Assembly (NCBI RefSeq): GCF_026723765.1
Contig: NZ_CP113524.1
Location: forward strand, 3,023,001 to 3,087,000
Reading direction: 5' to 3'
DNA from: Lacrimispora xylanolytica
GTDB lineage: Bacteria; Bacillota; Clostridia; Lachnospirales; Lachnospiraceae
DNA length: 64,000 bases
Of this stretch, positions 16,385 through 25,225 are shown in pieces. Each line of letters starts with the position of its first letter. Position 1 is the first letter of the stretch. The notes under the pieces were generated by a model. The model saw nothing but the letters and a program-made list of their open reading frames with translations. It ran no database searches and was not told where the DNA came from. The position numbers and the translations under genes are program-made.

Positions 16385-17233
16385 TTATTCCGCCAAACCG
16401 GCAGTTAGAAACTTTTGTCTTAACAGATTCTTTTTTTCCTCAGACAGACCAAGCCGTTTTGTAAGATAGGAATCTATGGTACCGTAGCAGGAATCAATGG
16501 CATGGAATGCCTGATTAATATACTCTTCCGATACCGTTAAGAGAACACGGACACAGTCAGCCAGTACATGGTCTCCGGTACTCTTTCTGACCATGGTGGC
16601 TACCGCTTCTGCCCCATCCATCACATAAGCATTTGTCAGCACAAAATCCTTTACAATGGTCTCACGGTCCACGGACAGTGCCGATAATAAGAGTGCTGTT
16701 CCAATTCCTACCCGGTCTTTTCCTGCACTACAGTGCCAGAGCACAGCCCGGTCATCCGCTTCTAATAACAAATCAAAGAAACGGCCGTACTGCTTTGCTG
16801 CAGAATCGCTGAGTACAAGATCCTCATAAAGCTTTGTGATATATGATTCCGGTTTCCCTCCAAGGGACGCCGCATGATTAATAATTCCTGAAAATAATTC
16901 TTTTTTCTCTTTTGCTTCCTCTTCTTCCATGGTAATGCCTACTGTTTTTTCATCAAGAATGGGATTGAATATATTTAATATTCCCGGAATCTCCGGATCA
17001 GGCTTTTGCTTACGTTCTGTCTCTGTTCTAAAATCAATGACAGTACCAACTCTACATTCCTCAGACAGAATCTGAATATCACCAGTCGTGGCTTCAAATA
17101 AGGTGCCGCTTCGTATCAGCCTTCTGGGAAGAATGCTCCTTTTGTCTATGGTCCTAATTCCACCCAAATCTCTTGTATTGGGAAGCTTCTCAAGACGGAT
17201 TCGTCCGTAGCTGTTAATTTCTGATTCTTTCAT
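16385..17233 (-). CDS. Tyrosine-type protein phosphatase (Y_phosphatase3)
   Basis: Cytoplasmic phosphatase of 282 residues. The N-terminal NTRDLGGI motif and the P-loop HCSAGKDRVGIGTALLLSAL (catalytic Cys about residue 167, Arg six residues on) define the bacterial Y_phosphatase3 family related to dual-specificity and lipid phosphatases. Substrate could be phosphotyrosine, other phosphoproteins or phosphoinositides; it is not decidable here. The ATG at 17233 has GGAGGA 10 nt upstream; a TTG 24 bp earlier is less likely. No clear functional link to neighbours. Confidence 0.87.
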   Translation of the reverse strand: MKESEINSYGRIRLEKLPNTRDLGGIRTIDKRSILPRRLIRSGTLFEATTGDIQILSEECRVGTVIDFRTETERKQKPDPEIPGILNIFNPILDEKTVGITMEEEEAKEKKELFSGIINHAASLGGKPESYITKLYEDLVLSDSAAKQYGRFFDLLLEADDRAVLWHCSAGKDRVGIGTALLLSALSVDRETIVKDFVLTNAYVMDGAEAVATMVRKSTGDHVLADCVRVLLTVSEEYINQAFHAIDSCYGTIDSYLTKRLGLSEEKKNLLRQKFLTAGLAE

Positions 17234-17299
17234 CTTTATGTCATCCTCCAATCGCAATCACACTGACAGTAACTCTCTCCAGTATAACATAAGGATTTT

Positions 17300-18613
17300 C
17301 TAATAGAAAGGAAATATTGATTTAACACCTGGCATGGACAGATAATCTTTTATAATGGTCTTTGCATACCAAAGAGGGGTCAATCGGTCTGCGCCCTCCT
17401 TCAAACAAACTGGATAGCTTTTTAATACTTCTCCATTTAATCGGTATACCACGGACCCAACGGTCTGACCTTTTGTGACAGGTGCCTTTAATTCCTTTGG
17501 AATTTCTGCCTCCACCGTTATTTTCTCATCATCAGCCAAAAGCATTTTTAAGCTTTTCTCCTCAGAATCACTGATTCCACAGGAGATCATGACCGGGTCT
17601 TCCAGCCGTCCGGATGTGGGGACTCCATTTTTTACATATATATCATCAAATCGGGTCTCCTGAAATACATCTTTATAACGGTAACGATCCAGTCCGTACT
17701 GGAACAGCTTTCTGGCATCGGACCACTTGTAGGTTTTGTGGGGCGGCCAGCCGCAGCCTAATAGTGCGATGGTAAATACTCTTCCATCGTCTTTTAAGGC
17801 CCCCACATAGGAATATCCGGCTCCTCCAGTGAAACCGGTTTTTCCGGAAAAGGCGCCGTTCATAGAGTTTAAAAGTGCATTATGATTGATGCAGCTGAAA
17901 TTTCTTTTTCGGTCCAGATCCTGAAAGGAATAATTCTGGGTTCCTGTGATCTCTAAGAATTCCTCTTTTTTCGGAGACTGTCCGATACAGTAATTCATGA
18001 TTCTGGCAAGGTCTGCCGCAGTAGTGGAATGCTCTTTCACCTGTCCATCTTTTTCTTCCTTGGCGTCCAGTCCATTTGGCGTAATAAAATATGTATTGCT
18101 GCATCCCAAATCTCTTGCCTTTTGATTCATCATCTGGGCAAAGCCCTCCATACTGCCGCCCACATGCTCTGCAATCATCATTGCAGCATCGTTGTGGGAT
18201 TCCAGCATCAGGCTGTAAAGAAGGTCTTTTAAAAGGAATTTTTCTCCTTTGTAAACTCCAAGATGAACCTTTGGCTGAGATGCTGCATTCTGACTTGCAA
18301 TTACCTCATCGGAAAGATTTCCATACTCCAGGGCGATAATACAGGTCATAATCTTTGTTGTACTTGCCATGGGACGAATAATGTCCTCATTCTTCCCATA
18401 TAAGACGCGGCCCGTCGAGGCATCCATTAATACCGCAGACTGAGCATAAAGGTTTAATTCATCCTTTGTCTGGACGGACTGTTGTACTTTATCTTCTTCT
18501 ACTGTTACTTTTCCATTGACAGTCCTTGTTTCTTTCAGCTGAAACACCACAGTTCCTAGTACCAGAAGCAGAACAAAGGCGGCCGCCAGAAATGCTCTTA
18601 TGACATGCCTCAT
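17300..18613 (-). CDS. D-alanyl-D-alanine carboxypeptidase (DacF/PBP5 type)
   Basis: Secreted, membrane-associated low-molecular-weight penicillin-binding protein that trims the terminal D-Ala of peptidoglycan stem peptides. The 437-residue protein has a signal peptide or anchor (residues 1-25), the catalytic S-x-x-K in ASTTKIMT (about residue 82), S-x-N in LESHNDAAMM, and K-T-G in FSGKTGFTGGAGY, followed by the beta-rich PBP5 C-terminal domain and a terminal amphipathic segment. It is divergent from dinB. It may serve vegetative or spore peptidoglycan. Confidence 0.92.
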   Translation of the reverse strand: MRHVIRAFLAAAFVLLLVLGTVVFQLKETRTVNGKVTVEEDKVQQSVQTKDELNLYAQSAVLMDASTGRVLYGKNEDIIRPMASTTKIMTCIIALEYGNLSDEVIASQNAASQPKVHLGVYKGEKFLLKDLLYSLMLESHNDAAMMIAEHVGGSMEGFAQMMNQKARDLGCSNTYFITPNGLDAKEEKDGQVKEHSTTAADLARIMNYCIGQSPKKEEFLEITGTQNYSFQDLDRKRNFSCINHNALLNSMNGAFSGKTGFTGGAGYSYVGALKDDGRVFTIALLGCGWPPHKTYKWSDARKLFQYGLDRYRYKDVFQETRFDDIYVKNGVPTSGRLEDPVMISCGISDSEEKSLKMLLADDEKITVEAEIPKELKAPVTKGQTVGSVVYRLNGEVLKSYPVCLKEGADRLTPLWYAKTIIKDYLSMPGVKSIFPFY

Positions 18614-18672
18614 GAAAGAGCCTCCCGCTTGACTTTATTTTATCCTATTCAATAGTTTTTTTAAATATTCCC

Positions 18673-18702
18673 TTTACTTTTCGAACGTATTTTCGGTATA
18701 AT
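18673..18702 (+). promoter_or_regulatory. dinB promoter with a LexA-like box inside it
   Basis: A consensus TATAAT (18697-18702) lies 18 bp after TTTACT (18673-18678). Between them, CGAACGTATTTTCG (18682-18695) matches the Gram-positive LexA box CGAAC-N4-GTTCG at nine of ten positions. This placement would block RNA polymerase and fits SOS control of a Y-family polymerase. Confidence 0.55.
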
Positions 18703-18727
18703 AAGAATCATAAGAAAGGAGTCTGTC

Positions 18728-19969
18728 ATGGAACAAAACCGACTGATTTTTCACATTGATGTTAATTCTGCATTTTTAAGCTGGGAATCTGTAGACCGAC
18801 TGGAAAAAGACCCAAAAGCTCTTGACTTACGCACCATTCCCTCCGCAGTAGGAGGCGATGAAAAAGCAAGACATGGAATCGTTCTGGCTAAATCCATACC
18901 AGCAAAAAAATATGGGATCACCACTGGAGAACCTCTCGTTCATGCCTTAAAAAAATGTCCTGAGCTTAAGATCGTACCGCCTCACTTTGATACTTATATC
19001 AGAAAATCCCGGCAGCTCATGGACATTTTGTCCGACTACACACCTGATATTGAAAAATTCAGCATTGACGAGGCCTTCCTTGATATGACTTCCACCATTC
19101 ACTTATTCGGACCTCCTCTTACCGTAGCCAATCAGATACGGGAACGAGTGGCTAAGGAGCTTGGCTTTACCGTAAATATAGGAATTGCACCGAATAAGCT
19201 TCTGGCTAAGATGGCTTCAGACTTTAAAAAGCCAGATATGTGCCATACTCTGTTCTCCCATGAAATCGAGAAAAAGATGTGGCCCCTTCCCATTGGAGAG
19301 TTATTTTTTGTAGGGCATTCCGCCAGAAAAAAAATGAAAAGCATTGGCATTCACACCATCGGGGAGCTGGCTGCCTGTAAGGTCAGTTACTTAAAGCACC
19401 TTCTTGGAGAGAAATATGCCATTCTCATTCATAATTACGCTTGTGGGATTGATCATGAGCCTGTAGAGGAACGGGAGCCCTTGAATAAAGGATACGGAAA
19501 CAGCACCACCCTTTCCAGGGATATTGACGATTTAGAGGCTGCCTGCCAGGTTTTACTGTCTTTATGTGAAACCGTAGGGGCCAGACTCCGTCAGGACCGC
19601 GTGCTGTGTGACTGTGTTTGTGTGGAGATAAAAGACTGGGATTTTCACAGCCAGTCTCATCAGATGACATTAAACAATCCTACGGATTCTACGTCCATCA
19701 TTTATGAGACCGCCTGTAAACTGATAAAGGATTTCTGGGACAAGACTCCTCTGCGCCTGATCGGTGTCCGTACCACTAAAATTACGGACGAAGGATACTG
19801 CCAGCTGAATTTATTTGAATCGGAGCAGTCCAGAAAGAGAAAAGAGATGGAAAAGGCAGTTGACACCATACGTAATAAATTTGGAACGGACAGTGTAAAA
19901 AGAGCCAGCTTTTTAAAAGAAGACAGCATCGTTGACCATGTATCCGGAAAAGAGAAGCATTACCACTGA
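18728..19969 (+). CDS. dinB: DNA polymerase IV-like Y-family translesion polymerase
   Basis: Error-prone polymerase of 413 residues. The palm motifs are clear: FHIDVNSAFLSWE (first metal-binding Asp about residue 11) and SIDEAFLDMT (catalytic Asp-Glu about residues 112-113). A helix-hairpin-helix-like thumb (GELFFVGHSARKKMKSIGI, then TIGELAACK) and a little-finger domain follow. Length is slightly above typical DinB (about 350-400). AAGGAG precedes the ATG. The 3' end overlaps the convergent YitT gene by 10 bp. No clear beta-clamp motif was confirmed at the C-terminus by eye, although QLNLFE (about residue 363) fits QLxLF. Confidence 0.92.
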   Translation: MEQNRLIFHIDVNSAFLSWESVDRLEKDPKALDLRTIPSAVGGDEKARHGIVLAKSIPAKKYGITTGEPLVHALKKCPELKIVPPHFDTYIRKSRQLMDILSDYTPDIEKFSIDEAFLDMTSTIHLFGPPLTVANQIRERVAKELGFTVNIGIAPNKLLAKMASDFKKPDMCHTLFSHEIEKKMWPLPIGELFFVGHSARKKMKSIGIHTIGELAACKVSYLKHLLGEKYAILIHNYACGIDHEPVEEREPLNKGYGNSTTLSRDIDDLEAACQVLLSLCETVGARLRQDRVLCDCVCVEIKDWDFHSQSHQMTLNNPTDSTSIIYETACKLIKDFWDKTPLRLIGVRTTKITDEGYCQLNLFESEQSRKRKEMEKAVDTIRNKFGTDSVKRASFLKEDSIVDHVSGKEKHYH

Positions 19970-20838
19970 CCGCCAATTTCCTTAAAGCCTTCCCCGTACA
20001 CTTCATTGGAATCCGTTATGATTAGAAACGCACCTGAATCCACTTCATGAATGGCTCTACGTATGGGAACCACCTGGCTGTTGTTACAGGCGCACATCAC
20101 GATTTTCTTGTCATCTAATGAGAATGAGCCTTGTCCATGAAGAAAGGTACAGCCTCTTCCGGTGGCTTCTTCGATGCGAAGGGCCACCTCACGTTCATGA
20201 TCCGTCACGACAAAGACCAGTTTTCCTGCACCCAGTCCATACATGATTTTATCAATGGCCATGGTGGTCACGATAGAGGAAAGGAGGCCAAGAATGACCG
20301 CATCAACATTACGGAACACAAGACCGCCTAAAAGTATGACAATGGCATCAATGACAAGTGAGATCTGACCGATGGTAAAATGAGGAAATATCTTACGTAT
20401 GGCCATGACCAGGAAATCGGTTCCTCCAGTGGAGCAGTTCCTCAAATAGACGATCGTAAGGCCTAAACCAGTAAAGATACCGGTACAGGCTGAGGCATAA
20501 AGTGGATTTCCATTATACACTGGTAGATAAGGAACGATGTAGTCCAGCACCAGAGCAAAGATGACCATGCTTTTCATGGAACGGAGCAAAAAGCGTCTGC
20601 CAAGAAGCTTATAGCTTACAAGCACAATGGGAATGTTTAAGATAATGGTCATGATTCCCATAGGCAGACCGAATAAGTGGCGAAGTATCAATGCAATACC
20701 GGAAACACCTACCGGTGCGAACTCTGCATTTAAGGCAAAGTTATAGATACCAATATTAAATAAAAATGCTCCCGCTATGTCGCACAACAAGTCAATTCCT
20801 AATTCTTTTGGCGAGTATTCCTGCCGAAATACCTTCAT
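19960..20838 (-). CDS. YitT-family integral membrane protein (second copy)
   Basis: Membrane protein of 292 residues, paralogous to the gene at 13676-14527: GIYNFALNAEFAPVGVSGIALI and NCSTGGTDFLVMAIRKIF mark the YitT membrane region, and KLVFVVTDHEREVALRIEE and HEVDSGAFLIITDSNEVYGEGF mark the C-terminal DUF2179 domain. The role is not established. Its 3' end overlaps dinB on the other strand by 10 bp, so the two messages share complementary ends. Confidence 0.88.
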   Translation of the reverse strand: MKVFRQEYSPKELGIDLLCDIAGAFLFNIGIYNFALNAEFAPVGVSGIALILRHLFGLPMGIMTIILNIPIVLVSYKLLGRRFLLRSMKSMVIFALVLDYIVPYLPVYNGNPLYASACTGIFTGLGLTIVYLRNCSTGGTDFLVMAIRKIFPHFTIGQISLVIDAIVILLGGLVFRNVDAVILGLLSSIVTTMAIDKIMYGLGAGKLVFVVTDHEREVALRIEEATGRGCTFLHGQGSFSLDDKKIVMCACNNSQVVPIRRAIHEVDSGAFLIITDSNEVYGEGFKEIGGQW

Positions 20839-20875
20839 AAGTAAGCCGCCTCCATTTCCTCTGGCTGATTATGGA

Positions 20876-21145
20876 TTATAGAAAATAATCCTCAATTTCA
20901 AATTCTTTATTGCCTATCTTTACCTGCTTGATCAATACGGTAACTTCATCCTCTTCCTCTGAGCAGATTCCTACCGCTTCAATAGCCGTCTTACCATAGG
21001 ATTCCTTTAAAGTGATTTGTTTATCCATAATTCCTTTGTCTGCCAAAGCCTCCGATAAATCCAGCAACACTTCCTCCACGTCTTCTTCGATGTGGTTCTT
21101 TTCGAATTCTGCTTCCAGCAAATCGTAAATATCCTGATTGAACAT
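20876..21145 (-). CDS. Small acidic protein of unknown function
   Basis: Protein of 89 residues (MFNQDIYDLLEAEFEKNHIE...), rich in Asp and Glu, with a helical N-terminal half and a predicted beta-strand C-terminal half (EVTVLIKQVKIGNKEFEIEDYF). AAGGAGGACATTTTT precedes the ATG, so it is probably translated. No signal peptide, membrane segment or catalytic motif is seen. It lies 37 bp upstream of the second YitT gene on the same strand and could be cotranscribed. I do not recognise the family. Confidence 0.7.
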   Translation of the reverse strand: MFNQDIYDLLEAEFEKNHIEEDVEEVLLDLSEALADKGIMDKQITLKESYGKTAIEAVGICSEEEDEVTVLIKQVKIGNKEFEIEDYFL

Positions 21146-21232
21146 AAAAATGTCCTCCTTTGTTTTCTACACCCTAATTATAACCTTTCGTTTTTTCTTG
21201 TCAATCCCATTGCACCATGGTAAAATCCCTTT

Positions 21233-22153
21233 ATGAAAATGACGATGACTTATCCTATGAGTAATACCCAAACTGATAAAACGGTGGAGCGGTTTCTTCT
21301 GGAACAGGGCTACTCTCAGAAGCTCATCCGCCACCTGCGGAATACAGAAAACGGATTGACCATTGACAAAACCCTTGTCTATACCACCCATAAACTAAAA
21401 GAAGGAGAAATACTTTCCGTCTTTATCTCAGAAGAAGATAGTTCTGAAAACATTGTTCCCACAAAAATGCCTCTTCATATCGTATTTGAGGATGAACACC
21501 TTTTGGTTGTGAATAAAGATGCCGGCGTCCCAATTCACCCTTCACAGGGAAATTTTGATAATACTCTAGCCAACGGCATTGCCTGTTACTTTAAAGAAAA
21601 GGGGGAGAACTTTATATACCGGGCCATAAACCGGCTGGACCGGGATACCACAGGACTTTTGATCCTGGCAAAAAATCCGTTAAGCGCATGCATTCTGTCT
21701 GATATGGTTAAAAAACGTGAGATCAGCCGCAGATACCTTGCAGTTGTCTGCGGGAAACTCCCGGAACAGGGAATCATAGATGCCCCTATAAGCCGGGTTG
21801 ATGGTTCCACCATTGAACGCTGTACCGGTCAGGGAGGAGAGGAAGCCCGTACCCACTATCGGCGGCTCTATTACGACTCTGCATCGGATCACTCCCTGGC
21901 AGGGCTTAAGCTTGAGACTGGACGGACTCATCAGATCCGGGTTCACTTAAAGTCCATTGGATTTCCTCTTCCAGGTGATTTTTTATATCACCCCGATTAC
22001 CGGTATATCAAACGCCAGGCACTCCACTCCTTTCGTCTAAGCTTTCTTCATCCAATCAAAAAGGTGCCCCTGTTCTTTGAGGCACCCATTCCGGAAGATA
22101 TGAAGTTTTTAGGTTTTACATCCACCGAAGGCCTTTGGGATAATGATTTTTAA
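21233..22153 (+). CDS. RluA/RluD-family rRNA pseudouridine synthase
   Basis: Cytoplasmic enzyme of 306 residues that isomerises uridine in 23S rRNA. The N-terminal region (about 15-80) looks like an S4-type RNA-binding domain (TVERFLLEQGYSQKLIRHL). The catalytic motif RAINRLDRDTTGLLILAKN carries the essential Asp (about residue 133), and KLETGRTHQIRVHLKSIGFPL is the other family signature. The exact uridine target cannot be told from sequence. No good Shine-Dalgarno precedes the first ATG, so a nearby Met may be the real start. The 3' end overlaps the convergent methyltransferase gene by 38 bp. Confidence 0.9.
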   Translation: MKMTMTYPMSNTQTDKTVERFLLEQGYSQKLIRHLRNTENGLTIDKTLVYTTHKLKEGEILSVFISEEDSSENIVPTKMPLHIVFEDEHLLVVNKDAGVPIHPSQGNFDNTLANGIACYFKEKGENFIYRAINRLDRDTTGLLILAKNPLSACILSDMVKKREISRRYLAVVCGKLPEQGIIDAPISRVDGSTIERCTGQGGEEARTHYRRLYYDSASDHSLAGLKLETGRTHQIRVHLKSIGFPLPGDFLYHPDYRYIKRQALHSFRLSFLHPIKKVPLFFEAPIPEDMKFLGFTSTEGLWDNDF

Positions 22154-23519
22154 GAATTCCACCCGCCAGCTTAGCAAATCCAATGGAATATCCATCTACA
22201 TTCATAAGAACCCAGCCCTTTTTCTCAAGCTGGGCTCCTGACAGCCCATCTTCTGAGAGAGTTTCTCCTTTTAGATACCGTATGATTTCACCGCCAGCCG
22301 CCGGCAGATCTACCCATTGCCTGATCTCTTCCTTTTTTAAAGCGAGAGCCAATGCATGGGAAGGCTCCAGGCGGTTCTTTTTTATCGTTCCGATATGAAG
22401 ACCTGGCCGCAGGACTTTCATGCCTTTAAACTGAATCATCTCCGGAGAAATGAGATATAACTGGTCTCCAAAGAGAATGTATTCCTTGCGAATGAGATAG
22501 GAAGCCGGATCAACAAGAATATCCTGAAAGAACTTCTCCGCTTCCTTTATGATCAACGCATCTTTACAGTACTCCGGTTCTGTTCTCTTGATCTTACCAC
22601 TATCCCGGTCTGCTTTTTTTAATACAGCCAGATAATGGCCTTCTCCTTCTGTCTTATGAGGCCAGATGCGAAAAGTCTTCTTTAAATCCTTCCGGCCAGT
22701 CTTACTCCACTCCGGGCGGCCCTCAGAAAGCCCCTGACGTTCTCCCATATCCTCAATGGAAAAATCATCATTGGATAATAGAAATTCTTCGATGACCTGC
22801 TCATTCTCTTCTGGAGAGAAGGTACAGGTGGAATAAACCAGTACACCGCCAGGCTTCAGCATTGCTGCGGCATTTAAAAGAATCTCCCCCTGACGTTTTG
22901 CACAGAGATTCACATGATCTGGAGACCACTGAAGTCTTGCTGCTTCATCCTTTCGGAACATTCCTTCTCCAGAACAAGGGGCATCTACCACAATCCGGTC
23001 AAAAAATTCAGGAAAGTATTGAGACAGGCTATGAGAATCTTCGTTGGTTACCACACCATTTTTAACGCCAAGGCGCTCCACATTCTGGGAAAGAATCTTA
23101 GCTCTGGCAGGATGAATCTCATTGCTGACCAGAAATCCTTCTCCTTTCAGTCTGCCGGCGATATGGGTTGTCTTTCCCCCAGGCGCTGCACATAAATCAA
23201 GTATGGTCTCTCCTGGTCTTGGATCTAAAAGCTCCACCACGGCCATGGCACTGGGCTCCTGAATATAATAAAGGCCTGCCTCATGATATGGATGCTTTCC
23301 CGGTCGTTCCTGGCCGCTGTAGTAATATCCTTCTTTGACCCAGGGAATCTTTTTTAAGTGAAAGGGGGACAGGCGTTCAAACTCCTCCTGGGTGATCTTT
23401 ATGGGATTCCTTCTTAGTCCCTGAACCCGTTCCATCTCATAGCTATCAATAAAAGAATCGTATTCTTCTTTCAGTAGTCGTTTCATTTTTTCCCTGAATG
23501 CCTCGGGTAATTGAATCAT
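22116..23519 (-). CDS. RsmF/RsmB-type rRNA cytosine-C5 methyltransferase
   Basis: SAM-dependent enzyme of 467 residues. The Rossmann methyltransferase core has the SAM loop LDLCAAPGGKTTHIAGRL, the motif IV Cys in VVDAPCSGEGMF and the catalytic Cys in YSTCTFSPEENEQV, the two-cysteine pattern of Nol1/Nop2/Sun m5C methyltransferases. A C-terminal extension (about 300-467) resembles the RsmF C-terminal and PUA-like domains. The likely product is m5C in 16S rRNA; the position is not determinable here. Convergent with the pseudouridine synthase gene. Confidence 0.9.
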   Translation of the reverse strand: MIQLPEAFREKMKRLLKEEYDSFIDSYEMERVQGLRRNPIKITQEEFERLSPFHLKKIPWVKEGYYYSGQERPGKHPYHEAGLYYIQEPSAMAVVELLDPRPGETILDLCAAPGGKTTHIAGRLKGEGFLVSNEIHPARAKILSQNVERLGVKNGVVTNEDSHSLSQYFPEFFDRIVVDAPCSGEGMFRKDEAARLQWSPDHVNLCAKRQGEILLNAAAMLKPGGVLVYSTCTFSPEENEQVIEEFLLSNDDFSIEDMGERQGLSEGRPEWSKTGRKDLKKTFRIWPHKTEGEGHYLAVLKKADRDSGKIKRTEPEYCKDALIIKEAEKFFQDILVDPASYLIRKEYILFGDQLYLISPEMIQFKGMKVLRPGLHIGTIKKNRLEPSHALALALKKEEIRQWVDLPAAGGEIIRYLKGETLSEDGLSGAQLEKKGWVLMNVDGYSIGFAKLAGGILKNHYPKGLRWM

Positions 23520-23622
23520 CGTTTTTCCTCTAACTTGTATATTTTATAAAATATTTTGTATTTGCTGTTATTTTCATCAGTTTTTGACACAATATTAGGA
23601 GATAAACTTTAGGAGGTTTCGC

Positions 23623-24201
23623 ATGCTCTTAATATCTTTAACCGCTTACGTCATTATCCCCTTATATACCCTGCTTTTTGCATGGGGAACCGATTGGTTC
23701 ACCATGAATTTTTCCGTTCTCGGAAATATATCTGGCCGGAAAAATCTGTTCCTTCTTTGGGGCATTATTGTAGGGACTTATTTTTACTGCGTATTAAAAA
23801 GAATCATCTTAAACCTTCCACGGAACGAAAAGGAAAAAGCTTTTAGCATGGCAGCCCTGTTATTTCTGGCTCTTGGAGTTTTGACCCCTTATCTGCCGGA
23901 ATCACAGCCGCTTCAGTCCGTGCTTCACGTGGTCTTATCCTTTATGGCTTCCTTTTCTCTGCTTATCTGTCTTTATATGGTTATCTGGAAGCTTTACTGT
24001 ATGAATCAGGAGGACTACCGCCCTTATCTGATCTGCATGATAGGAATTACCATGATGTCCGCTGTTCTACTCGTAATCTCAGGCATTGTAAGCACAGCAC
24101 TTGAAATCTTTTTCATTCTCTCCTGCTCTGCCCTGCTTCAAAGACTCTACAGCAAAATAAAATCTCCCAGAATATATATCAGGTGGCCAGAAGGCCTATA
24201 A
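23623..24201 (+). CDS. Multi-spanning membrane protein of unknown function
   Basis: Protein of 192 residues with about six hydrophobic segments covering most of its length (LLISLTAYVIIPLYTLLFAW, LFLLWGIIVGTYFYCVL, AALLFLALGVLTPYL, LHVVLSFMASFSLLICLYMV, LICMIGITMMSAVLLVISG, TALEIFFILSCSALL). The layout and the FSVLGN and LGVLTPYLPE segments loosely recall the DUF998 group, but I would not assign it. TTAGGAGG precedes the ATG. It is a single plus-strand gene between two minus-strand units. Confidence 0.75.
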   Translation: MLLISLTAYVIIPLYTLLFAWGTDWFTMNFSVLGNISGRKNLFLLWGIIVGTYFYCVLKRIILNLPRNEKEKAFSMAALLFLALGVLTPYLPESQPLQSVLHVVLSFMASFSLLICLYMVIWKLYCMNQEDYRPYLICMIGITMMSAVLLVISGIVSTALEIFFILSCSALLQRLYSKIKSPRIYIRWPEGL

Positions 24202-24204
24202 TCC

Positions 24205-24240
24205 AAAACCGGGACCTGCCCAAAAAGGACATGCCCCGGC
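24205..24240. terminator. Imperfect hairpin between convergent genes
   Basis: CCGGG pairs with CCCGG with further interrupted pairing inside (CCTGCCC with GGACATG) between the membrane protein gene and the DUF1292 gene. AAAA and TTT flanks suggest a weak terminator usable from both sides. Confidence 0.45.
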
Positions 24241-24250
24241 TTTCATACGA

Positions 24251-24583
24251 TTATTCCTCGTCTTCGCCTACCAGCTCATCATATTCTGCTTCGTCCAGTA
24301 ATTGGTCAAAGGCATCTGCAACGATCTCATATTCATCATCATCTTCAATATTCTGAAGATCTGGCTGTCCGTCTTCACTTTCAGAATAACGATATAGATA
24401 TACTTCTCCTTCTTCTGCCTCAGGGCCATCCATTGGTAGAAGTGCGATGTAGTCTCTTTCCCCTGCTGTAAAAATGGTAAGTACTACGCACTCCAGCTCT
24501 GATCCGTCATCCAAGGTAAGTGTTACAGTCATCTCCTCCTGGGATTCCATCTCGTCGTGCTCTAAATTAGCATCCTGTGCCAT
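24251..24583 (-). CDS. DUF1292 family small acidic protein
   Basis: Protein of 110 residues with the DUF1292 core: TVTLTLDDGSELECVVLTIF, then YIALLPMDGP and GEVYLYRYSE, followed by a strongly acidic C-terminus (DDDEYEIVADAFDQLLDEAEYDELVGEDEE). Homologues in Firmicutes often lie near the Holliday-junction resolvase gene ruvX; that gene is not here. Function unknown. Start at 24583 is chosen because AGAGG lies 8 nt upstream; an ATG at 24604 is less well placed. Confidence 0.85.
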   Translation of the reverse strand: MAQDANLEHDEMESQEEMTVTLTLDDGSELECVVLTIFTAGERDYIALLPMDGPEAEEGEVYLYRYSESEDGQPDLQNIEDDDEYEIVADAFDQLLDEAEYDELVGEDEE

Positions 24584-24684
24584 CTTGATACCTCTCTTTT
24601 TCAATTAATCTAGTTGTGGAGACATACGTGTATGTCTGCCTCCACTCTAACAGACAATTTAGGAAAAATCAAGGTATTTTGATT

Positions 24685-25212
24685 TTAATATTCAATTCCT
24701 TTTCTCGCATTTAAGCCCTGATCATAAGGATGTTTGATTTTATGAATTTCCGATACATAATCAGCCAGATCCGTAAGCTCTTTTGATGGATTTCTTCCCG
24801 TAAGGACAACCTCCAGTCCTTTCGGACGATCCACCAGAAACTTTCGGACCACTTCCTCATCTACCAATCCATAGTTACATACTGCCATGATCTCATCCAT
24901 GACCAAAAGATCATATTCTTCATTAACAGCCTTTTCTAAGGTAGAAGCAAGGAGCTGGGAATAATAGACTGCTGCTTCCTTTTTTTGTTCCTCTGTCATT
25001 CTGGTAAAAAAGCCAAAGCTTCGTTCACAGGGTGTAACCGTAATTCCAGGTATGGCATCTAAAACCTTCACTTCACCCGAATGATCCGTCTTTAAAAAGC
25101 GGGTGACAAGTACTTTCTTCCCACACCCTGAGGCCCGCACAGAAAGGCCTATGGCTGCCGTTGTCTTCCCTTTTCCATCACCGCAATAAATGTGTATACA
25201 GGACTTCATCAT
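24685..25212 (-). CDS. Corrinoid adenosyltransferase, CobO/BtuR type
   Basis: Enzyme of 175 residues that transfers the 5'-deoxyadenosyl group of ATP to cob(I)alamin or its precursor. The P-loop IYCGDGKGKTTAAIG at the N-terminus (about 8-22) and VMDEIMAVCNYGLV and VVLTGRNPSKEL are typical of the CobA/CobO/BtuR family. The family length is about 175-200, so it is complete. It lies 13 bp after the helicase gene and is probably cotranscribed with it, though no functional link is known. It supplies adenosylcobalamin for radical mutases or ribonucleotide reductase. Confidence 0.92.
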   Translation of the reverse strand: MMKSCIHIYCGDGKGKTTAAIGLSVRASGCGKKVLVTRFLKTDHSGEVKVLDAIPGITVTPCERSFGFFTRMTEEQKKEAAVYYSQLLASTLEKAVNEEYDLLVMDEIMAVCNYGLVDEEVVRKFLVDRPKGLEVVLTGRNPSKELTDLADYVSEIHKIKHPYDQGLNARKGIEY

Positions 25213-25225
25213 CCATTCTCCTCTC

